This document shows positions 19,622 to 24,492 of a stretch of DNA of 24,492 nucleotides, piece by piece. Source of the stretch: a virus. Where the stretch lies: positions 1-24,492 of IMG/VR virus record IMGVR_UViG_3300043331_002118; one strand, 5' to 3'. Under the pieces are notes generated by a model. That model saw only the letters and a program-made list of their open reading frames with translations. It was not told where the DNA came from and searched no databases. The position numbers and the translations under genes were made by a program. Numbering within the stretch: the first letter of the stretch is position 1; every line of letters starts with the position of its first letter.

Positions 19622-20018
19622 CATGTGTTAAGCCTGTAATTATTTTCAAGTCTGCTATATCATGGACGGCAGGCGGGCGGGCTTGTATTTCTAGCCGCTG
19701 CGTTTCGCTTAAATTGGTTCCCAGCACATTATAGAGCGGAGCCAAACGACGAAGGAGCAGCCATTCAACAATAATCCTTTCCGTTTCGTCCGGTTCCGGC
19801 AAAATGAAAATATGTTCCGGCTGCTTTGCAAAAGATTGCTTTGTTCGCCGTAAAGAGGATTTAACGCGCGCATGTAAATTTCCACTTTCCCCCACATACA
19901 AGCAACAAAATTCAAGATCAAAAAAGAGATAAACGCCCGCGTTTTTGGGAATGTGCTTCATATCGGACGAATTGAAATATTGTAAATTATCTAAAACGCG
20001 ACTGTAATTAATAAGCAT
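19599..20018 (-). CDS. GIY-YIG nuclease-fold protein
   Basis: The 139-residue product carries a full GIY-YIG core. GVY (28-30) stands for GIY, LYVGES (40-45) for YIG, Arg51 in NLHARV is the catalytic arginine position, Glu80 or Glu85 in ETERIIVEWLL the metal-binding glutamate, and APLYNV (93-98) the closing Asn motif. The isolated domain without a DNA-binding extension is like the UvrC-N or phage small GIY-YIG type. The domain cuts one DNA strand per site. Roles such as recombination, branch cleavage or host-DNA attack are possible. It is minus-strand, with a small coiled-coil gene upstream. Confidence 0.85.
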   Translation of the reverse strand: MLINYSRVLDNLQYFNSSDMKHIPKNAGVYLFFDLEFCCLYVGESGNLHARVKSSLRRTKQSFAKQPEHIFILPEPDETERIIVEWLLLRRLAPLYNVLGTNLSETQRLEIQARPPAVHDIADLKIITGLTHEKENPNE

Positions 20019-20032
20019 AATGACGCCCCCAG

Positions 20033-20221
20033 CTACAAAGATAAATTAACTATAGCTATGTCTATATCTTGAATTTGTCGCTCATAGTTTTTAATTTCAG
20101 CCCGCAGAGCTTGAGACAAACTAAGGGGCAAATTTTCATTCTCTATTGCCAAACAAACGTTTGTTAAATCGCTTATAATTGCGTTTTTTTCTTGCTGCAG
20201 AATGAAAATTGCATAAGTCAT
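20033..20221 (-). CDS. Small coiled-coil protein, 62 residues
   Basis: AGGGGG lies seven bases before the ATG. The product is a likely helical hairpin: residues 3-30, a LPLSLS turn, then 38-62 with heptad-like Ile, Tyr and Leu. It is cotranscribed with the GIY-YIG gene 14 bases downstream. No family recognised. Confidence 0.6.
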   Translation of the reverse strand: MTYAIFILQQEKNAIISDLTNVCLAIENENLPLSLSQALRAEIKNYERQIQDIDIAIVNLSL

Positions 20222-20605
20222 AAAAGCCCCCTGTTTGTTATGTATAAGCCCGTCAAAAAGCGGACAAGCAATATAATATTATTTATACTGTCTTATGGTA
20301 TATAGATTATATTTAACCCCATAAACAATAAGAGTACATATATCTTTAAAAGATGTTTAAAAGAATTTAAGAGAGTATTCTTTAAAACCTTAAAAAGATG
20401 ATCTTATAAAGATTTTAAAGATAAACCCATATATCTTTATTTGATATATAGACTAATACAGGATATTAAACAAAGTATTATTAAACATTACCCAGCCCCG
20501 CCCCGTTTATTCATGTCGAAAATTATTAATATTTGGCAAGATTAAAACGCCCGTTTTTTGTCCAAAATGGTTAGCACAGGATAAAAAACAAAGGGTTGAG
20601 GAGCA
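20222..20605. other. AT-rich non-coding tract, possible replication origin
   Basis: No gene is supported. From about 20270 to 20490 the sequence is almost entirely A and T and contains many variants of TTTAAAAGA/TCTTTAAA: ATCTTTAAAAGATG at 20342-20355, TTTAAAAGAATTTAAGAG just after, TTCTTTAAAACC, TTAAAAAGATGATC, and AAGATTTTAAAGAT at 20410-20423. ATATATCTTT occurs twice. The tract lies directly before the helicase-loader gene. It could be an AT-rich unwinding region with iterons or simply a promoter and leader. No DnaA-box consensus was seen. A TTGTCC at 20558-20563 with GATAAA 16 bases on may be the loader promoter. Confidence 0.45.
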
Positions 20606-21433
20606 ATGCAAAATATTAAAACCAATTTGCAAGCGGTTTTTAAATACGCCGAAATTTTGACACCGGAAGCAGTAGAAAGCGGAGTTTGCGAAGAATGCCG
20701 CGAAACGTATACGCTTTATGTTTCCCCCTGTATTGGCGGGGAGCGTAAAGGGGAACCCGTTTTCTGGAAAGCAGGCTGCAAATGTGCAAACAGGCGACTA
20801 GCTGCAGAAGCGATTGAGGAAGACCGCAAACTACACGCGCGATATATCCGGCGGCAGTTTGAAGAAAATAGCCTTGCAAGCGAAAATTTAAAAAAATGCA
20901 CACTACAAAATTTTTTTCCAACAGACCCCACACAAGAAAAATTTTTAGAATTAGCAAAAAAATTTGTTGACCGTTTCCGGCAGGGAATCAGCTATAATTT
21001 AATGCTTTATGGGGCTTATGGCGTAGGCAAAAGCCATTTAGCGTATGGAATGTGTACGGGCTTAATAGAGCGCGGTTTTTCTGTTATTTTCTTATCAATG
21101 CCCCAGCTATTGAAGCAGCTGCGGAGCGCCTACGAAAAACGGAACGGCGACGAAATGAAAATATATAGATCATTGCAAACCGTTGACTTTTTAGTAATTG
21201 ACGAATTGGGAGCCGAAAAAAAGAGCGAATGGACAGACGATATTTTATTGACAATCATAGAAAGCCGCGCCGGAAAATGCACACTGTATACAAGCAATTT
21301 CACGCGGGATGAATTACAAGAGCGCATGACAGAGCGCAATTTTAGTAAATTTTCTTTAGACATGCAGTATTTTAAAATAAACGGGCAAGATTATAGATTA
21401 AAGAGCGGCAAATTTGAACAAAGCAATGTTTAA
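20606..21433 (+). CDS. DnaC/DnaI-like helicase loader (AAA+ ATPase)
   Basis: The 275-residue product has an N-terminal zinc site (C28/C31 with C58/C60), a linker helix, and an AAA+ core. Walker A is GAYGVGKSH (136-144), Walker B FLVIDELG (195-202), and sensor-1-like TLYTSNF lies around 233-239. This is the plan of DnaC/DnaI and phage ATP-binding loaders that place the hexameric helicase on origin single strands. The presumed partner is the DnaD-like initiator at 12961-13896. No phage helicase or primase is seen in the window. GAGGAG sets the ATG. An arginine-finger step is not obvious in the NFSKFSLDM segment. Confidence 0.85.
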   Translation: MQNIKTNLQAVFKYAEILTPEAVESGVCEECRETYTLYVSPCIGGERKGEPVFWKAGCKCANRRLAAEAIEEDRKLHARYIRRQFEENSLASENLKKCTLQNFFPTDPTQEKFLELAKKFVDRFRQGISYNLMLYGAYGVGKSHLAYGMCTGLIERGFSVIFLSMPQLLKQLRSAYEKRNGDEMKIYRSLQTVDFLVIDELGAEKKSEWTDDILLTIIESRAGKCTLYTSNFTRDELQERMTERNFSKFSLDMQYFKINGQDYRLKSGKFEQSNV

Positions 21434-21480
21434 TTTTGCTGCTTTTTTGTTTGATCAAAATTGTGAAAGGATGGGACAAC

Positions 21481-21816
21481 ATGAAAAAACTTATTGCCAT
21501 GTTAGCAGCTTCAATGATGCTTTTAACGGCTTGTAATGCTTTGACCCCTAAACAGGAAGACGAGCCGGACGGCGTAATAAATAATCATAATAACGCAGTA
21601 GAAAACGGTAAAAATTCACTTAATAGAGCTTTAAACGGCACGAATAACAACGGCACAAATCCATATGCGTTAGATGAAAATACAAAGATCAAATACAATG
21701 ACAAAGTAATTATGTTAAATCAATTGTCAAGTGAAATTGATAAGCAGCTGGAAAGCGAAAATGTAGGGGTTAATTTTAAAGTTATTGTTGAAGCGGAAGA
21801 CGATAACACGCAATGA
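21481..21816 (+). CDS. Phage-encoded lipoprotein, 111 residues
   Basis: Start at the ATG at 21481 behind GAAAGGA. A lysine pair, a hydrophobic core and the lipobox LLTAC (C18) identify a lipoprotein signal peptide. The mature part is Asn-rich and disordered (about 25-70, NNNGTN), then a short helical/beta end. It would be anchored by lipid on the outer face of the plasma membrane, or in an outer membrane if the host has one. The stop overlaps the next gene, a membrane coiled-coil protein. Surface lipoproteins in phages often block superinfection; a spanin-like role is the other option. Confidence 0.75.
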   Translation: MKKLIAMLAASMMLLTACNALTPKQEDEPDGVINNHNNAVENGKNSLNRALNGTNNNGTNPYALDENTKIKYNDKVIMLNQLSSEIDKQLESENVGVNFKVIVEAEDDNTQ

Positions 21817-22097
21817 AAACAGACATAATTTTGCAAATCTTAATAGGGGACGTTATTTTGTCCGCTATTATTTCAGCGGTCTTTGTATTAGTTAGCAACC
21901 GAGCCAGCGGGCAGGAAAGGCAGCAAATAGAAAGGGAAATGCTTTTTTTGAAAGATCATACGTCAATGGAAATAAAGGCGTTAGAATTAAAGATAGACGC
22001 TTTAAAAGACTTGTTGTTAGAAAGCAATAAAACAAGCGACTTTTTAAACGTCCTGCAATTAGCCGAAAAGGAACGCCCCCCCAATGGGAAAAGCTAA
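21813..22097 (+). CDS. Membrane-anchored coiled-coil protein, 94 residues
   Basis: The ATG overlaps the lipoprotein stop (ATGA). The product has one N-terminal membrane helix (about 5-28) and a helical coiled coil (about 35-75) with heptad-spaced Ile and Leu. A short polar tail follows. Lipoprotein plus single-helix coiled-coil partner is reminiscent of spanin pairs in order-independent content, though the location in the replication region is unlike a lysis cassette. It overlaps recU by 14 bases. Confidence 0.65.
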   Translation: MKTDIILQILIGDVILSAIISAVFVLVSNRASGQERQQIEREMLFLKDHTSMEIKALELKIDALKDLLLESNKTSDFLNVLQLAEKERPPNGKS

Positions 22098-22596
22098 TCA
22101 AGGGAAAGCATTTGAAGACCTCATAAATTACGCCGTTGCAATGGAGCTGCAGCGGAGCAGCGGGGCGCTCATTTTTAAAGTGCCTACGCCGTGGAAAGTG
22201 CAAAGGCGTTTTAATCCTTATACGGGTAAAAGGGAGATAGCAGCAGCCTTTCCCGAAATGAAAAGCACCGTTGACTATATCGGAATTTTCAGAGGGCGGG
22301 CGCTTGCCTTTGAAGCCAAAAGCACAGAGAACAAAGGCGCCTTTCCTCTTTCAAATATAGAACAGCACCAAAAGGAGTTTTTGCATGATTGGCAACAGCG
22401 CGGCGGCACAGCTTTTTTTCTCATTCATTTTTCACTCTACAATCAAACCTTTTTTGTTACATTTGACCAAATAGCGGCATTTGAAATAAATAATAAACGG
22501 CGATCTATAACGCTAGAATGGTTTGTAACAAATGCAATAGAGCTTAAAGAGCCTATACGCCTATTTAAAGAGTTGGCAGAGCTAAATTTGATATAA
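22084..22596 (+). CDS. recU: RecU-type Holliday junction resolvase
   Basis: The 170-residue product matches RecU. QGKAFEDLIN carries Glu11, a basic RRFNPYTGKRE loop is present, and STVDYIGIFRGRALAFEAKST carries Asp64 and Glu77-x-Lys79 of the PD-(D/E)XK nuclease core. Gln96 lies in NIEQHQKEFL, and the W-x-x-R-G-G-x-A-F step follows. RecU cuts four-way junctions symmetrically, which is needed to resolve the concatemers produced by YqaJ/RecT recombination before packaging. It begins inside the preceding membrane-protein gene. RecU is typical of Bacillota, which supports the host assignment. Confidence 0.9.
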   Translation: MGKANQGKAFEDLINYAVAMELQRSSGALIFKVPTPWKVQRRFNPYTGKREIAAAFPEMKSTVDYIGIFRGRALAFEAKSTENKGAFPLSNIEQHQKEFLHDWQQRGGTAFFLIHFSLYNQTFFVTFDQIAAFEINNKRRSITLEWFVTNAIELKEPIRLFKELAELNLI

Positions 22597-22611
22597 GGAG
22601 CGGGGGCGCTT

Positions 22612-22848
22612 GTGATATATGACGAGGAAGATTTGAACAATTACATTATGGATATATTCAACGGCTTAACGTATACACTTGTAAAATATTATGATTTTTC
22701 GGTTCCCGATCTGTTAAATTTTTTTGCTAAATATGAGCAGGAAACAGAGTACAAATTATATTTAGAGCTAACAAACATGGAACATTTCGAGGAATTTAAA
22801 AAAAGAACAAAAGAACAGTATTACAAAGACCTGTTTAGATCAGAATAA
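22612..22848 (+). CDS. Hypothetical acidic helical protein, 78 residues
   Basis: A GTG start at 22612 lies eleven bases after AAGGAG. The product is rich in Tyr, Phe, Asp and Glu and helical throughout, with DLLNFFAKYEQETEYKLYLE in the centre. No family recognised. Last gene of the loader-recU unit. Confidence 0.6.
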   Translation: MIYDEEDLNNYIMDIFNGLTYTLVKYYDFSVPDLLNFFAKYEQETEYKLYLELTNMEHFEEFKKRTKEQYYKDLFRSE

Positions 22849-22917
22849 TTGTATGCCATCAAGTGACAACTTTTCTTGTCATGTGGTTTTTCTCCTTTTA
22901 AAGATACGAGTAGACGA

Positions 22918-22950
22918 AAAAGCCCCCGTTGGGATAACGCGGGCTTTTTT
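22918..22950. terminator. Terminator of the replication unit
   Basis: AAAAGCCCCCGTT faces AACGCGGGCTTTTTT with one mismatch and a five-base loop. It also has A-runs for the opposite direction. Confidence 0.75.
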
Positions 22951-23002
22951 GGTTAAAATTTCACATAACGGAATGTTTTACTTATGAAAAGAGGGGTTTG
23001 TA

Positions 23003-23170
23003 ATGATCAGAACATTATTGTATATATTTGTCTTTATTGTTATTGGCGTTGTCTTGCTGGGCTTGTCTACAGCAAACGCCATGCTGCAAATTGTCTTTAC
23101 CCCGTTTTTTTGGATAATTGTATTGATTATCTTAGTTGTTATGTTCTTTCTTGAGCGGCGCGGCGTATAA
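23003..23170 (+). CDS. 55-residue protein with two membrane helices
   Basis: The ATG follows GAGGGG. The product has two hydrophobic helices (about 4-24 and 28-50) separated by a short turn and ends in E-R-R-G-V. Two-helix proteins of this size include holin-like and superinfection-exclusion factors. It stands alone between the replication terminator and the packaging genes. No family recognised. Confidence 0.65.
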   Translation: MIRTLLYIFVFIVIGVVLLGLSTANAMLQIVFTPFFWIIVLIILVVMFFLERRGV

Positions 23171-23215
23171 TTGGCGCCTATTGGAAAATAATAATTATAC
23201 GATTTATAAAAAAAT

Positions 23216-23238
23216 AGCGCATATTCTGCGCTTTTTTT
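23216..23238 (+). terminator. Terminator just before terS
   Basis: AGCGCA (23216-23221) pairs perfectly with TGCGCT (23227-23232), then a T run. The terS ATG is only about 20 bases further, so either terS uses a promoter inside this stretch or late transcription reads through it. Confidence 0.65.
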
Positions 23239-23259
23239 GTATGAAAGAGTTGAATTGTT

Positions 23260-23709
23260 ATGAAGTTGACCGCAAAGCAAAAAAAATTTTGTGATTATTA
23301 TATTGAATGCGGGAATGCAACACAAGCTGCCATTAAAGCGGGATATAGTGAAAAGACAGCACGAACAACAGCACAAGAGAACATGACAAAACCCGCCGTT
23401 AAAGCATATATTCAAGCCCGTGTTGAAAAAAATGAAAATCCCTTAATTGCCAGCGGCGACGAAATTTTAGAGACATTAAGCCAAATTATGAGAAATAAAC
23501 GGGCAAAAGCTGCGGACAGGTTAAAGGCTGCGGACATGTTAGGGCGCCGCGCTCTTATTTGGAGCGATAAACGGAAGCAGGACGCAGACCTAGAAAAGAC
23601 GCTTGCAGAAACCGAATTTATAAAAGAACGCACAAAATTGTTAAAGGGCGCGGCAAAGGATACAAGCCTTTTAGAGAAGCTCATAGACACGATAGAAAAA
23701 GGAAACTAG
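23260..23709 (+). CDS. terS: Terminase small subunit
   Basis: The 149-residue product opens with LTAKQKKFCDYYIECGNATQ and a helix-turn-helix (NATQAAIKAGYSEKTART, about 20-37), the signature of the Terminase_2 small-subunit family. The C-terminal half is a coiled coil with basic patches. TerS binds the packaging site and presents DNA to TerL, encoded 39 bases downstream. The ribosome binding site is weak. A terminator sits on either side of the gene, so its dosage relative to TerL may be set by read-through. Confidence 0.9.
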   Translation: MKLTAKQKKFCDYYIECGNATQAAIKAGYSEKTARTTAQENMTKPAVKAYIQARVEKNENPLIASGDEILETLSQIMRNKRAKAADRLKAADMLGRRALIWSDKRKQDADLEKTLAETEFIKERTKLLKGAAKDTSLLEKLIDTIEKGN

Positions 23710-23730
23710 CCCGCCCCCTGCGGGCTTTTT
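23708..23730 (+). terminator. Terminator between terS and terL
   Basis: AGCCCGC (23708-23714) pairs perfectly with GCGGGCT (23720-23726), then five T. It begins in the terS stop codon. Confidence 0.65.
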
Positions 23731-23747
23731 GCATGGGAGGTTTTATC

Positions 23748-24492
23748 ATGATTGAGTTTTCAGACAAACAAAAAAAGATCATAAACCAGCCTTTTGACGT
23801 CACTTTAGAAGTCAATGAAGGGACACCGAGGAGCGGGAAAACAACAGGCGGCGTTTTTCGCTATGCCCGTTATTTAATCCAAACGCCGGACGAAAACCAT
23901 TTAATAGTTGGCTACAATCAAGAGCAGGCGTACAGGCTGTTTATTGAATGCGACGGGCTGGGATTGAAACATATTTTTGACGGTCTTTGCAAAGAAAAGC
24001 ATGATCAAAACGGCGATCATTTAGAGCTGCATACGTCAAAGGGAATCAAAAAAATTTACTACAAAGGGGGCGGCAAGGGAGACAGCCACAAAGCAATTAC
24101 AGGTATGTCTTTAGGCAGCGTTGTTTTCTGCGAAATTAACTTATTGCACATGGACATGGTACAGGAATGTTTCCGGCGTACATTTGCCGCAAAAATGCGC
24201 TATCATTTGGCAGACTTGAACCCGCCCGCCCCCAATCACCCCATTATTAAAGATGTTTTCGACGTTCAAAAAACGCGTTGGCAGCATTGGACAATTCAAG
24301 ATAATCCCATTATTAACGCAGAGCGCAAAAAAGAAATATATGAAACTCTTTCAAAAAATCCCTATTTATTGGCGCGTGATTGGTACGGAAAACGCGTAAT
24401 GCCGGAAGGGGTTATATATTCCATGTTTGACATGGAAGAAAATATTTGCGATCAGCTGCAGGGCGTCCCCGTCGAAATGTTCTTTGCTGGGG
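23748..24492 (+). CDS. terL: Terminase large subunit (partial, runs off window end)
   Basis: GGGAGG precedes the ATG. The 248 visible residues are the N-terminal ATPase part of a PBSX-type terminase. Walker A is GTPRSGKT (25-32), adenine-binding and Q-motif-like residues lie before it, and the Walker-B region reads SVVFCEINLL (124-133) with Cys128 in place of the usual Asp before Glu129. A C-motif-like WTIQDNP (about 183-189) follows. The nuclease domain lies beyond the window. TerL drives packaging and cuts the concatemer, so its presence next to replication genes marks the start of the late region. Confidence 0.9.
   Translation, partial: MIEFSDKQKKIINQPFDVTLEVNEGTPRSGKTTGGVFRYARYLIQTPDENHLIVGYNQEQAYRLFIECDGLGLKHIFDGLCKEKHDQNGDHLELHTSKGIKKIYYKGGGKGDSHKAITGMSLGSVVFCEINLLHMDMVQECFRRTFAAKMRYHLADLNPPAPNHPIIKDVFDVQKTRWQHWTIQDNPIINAERKKEIYETLSKNPYLLARDWYGKRVMPEGVIYSMFDMEENICDQLQGVPVEMFFAG

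Noticed and set aside
22867-22905. Minus-strand AAAAGGAG followed by a seven-codon frame
   Set aside because: Too short to support; could be a leader peptide but nothing is downstream on that strand.

Overview
The window is part of a tailed-phage (siphovirus-like) genome from a low-GC Bacillota host. The evidence is strong AGGAGG-type ribosome binding sites, TTG and GTG starts, many rho-independent terminators, canonical sigma-A promoters, and recognisable phage modules: a ReqiPepy6 Gp37-like tail protein, holin and amidase, YqaJ exonuclease with RecT, a DnaC-like loader, RecU, and both terminase subunits. The lysis amidase ends in an S-layer-homology (SLH) repeat, so the host should carry an SLH ligand. 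That fits Bacilli of the Paenibacillus/Brevibacillus type or diderm Negativicutes, and I cannot decide between them. No integrase, tRNA, rRNA, CRISPR array or insertion sequence was seen.

Layout. 1-1217: end of the tail module. 1274-3437: lysis and cell-wall cassette, holding a tiny cationic peptide, a secreted LysM-CAP protein, a one-helix protein, a holin and an SLH amidase. 3438-5307: RNA-rich stretch with one or two ncRNA candidates, a folded leader with an attenuator-like terminator, a GNAT-fold protein and a small hypothetical. 5308-10637: mostly minus-strand early or accessory genes, all small. Three of their transcription units start from copies of one promoter-operator-leader cassette. 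The distal operon encodes a protein with three four-cysteine sites and a ParB/Srx-fold protein, from a promoter flanked by two long palindromes. 10638-14900: plus-strand region with five winged-helix-like proteins in series, ending in a DnaD/replisome-organiser-like protein, plus another ncRNA candidate. 15106-15650: an XRE repressor and a divergent control region. 15651-19493: recombination operon (YqaJ, RecT, zinc-ribbon miniproteins), an HTH/coiled-coil protein and small hypotheticals. 19599-20221: minus-strand GIY-YIG protein and a small coiled-coil protein. 20222-20605: extremely AT-rich tract, a possible origin. 20606-22848: DnaC-like loader, lipoprotein, membrane coiled-coil protein and RecU. 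22918-24492: two-helix membrane protein, TerS and the start of TerL.

The order tail, lysis, early, replication, terminase within one continuous sequence means the window crosses the point where a linear phage map would be opened. The source is therefore circular or circularly permuted. YqaJ, RecT and RecU supply a recombination route to concatemers, the DnaD-like and DnaC-like proteins load the host helicase, and TerS/TerL package the product.

The most unusual things seen are: complete absence of GGCC, and apparently of CCWGG; the three-copy TTGGC-N5-GCCAA promoter cassette; the paired palindromes before the zinc-finger/ParB-like operon; two ncRNA candidates driven by near-identical promoters; and the run of five winged-helix proteins.
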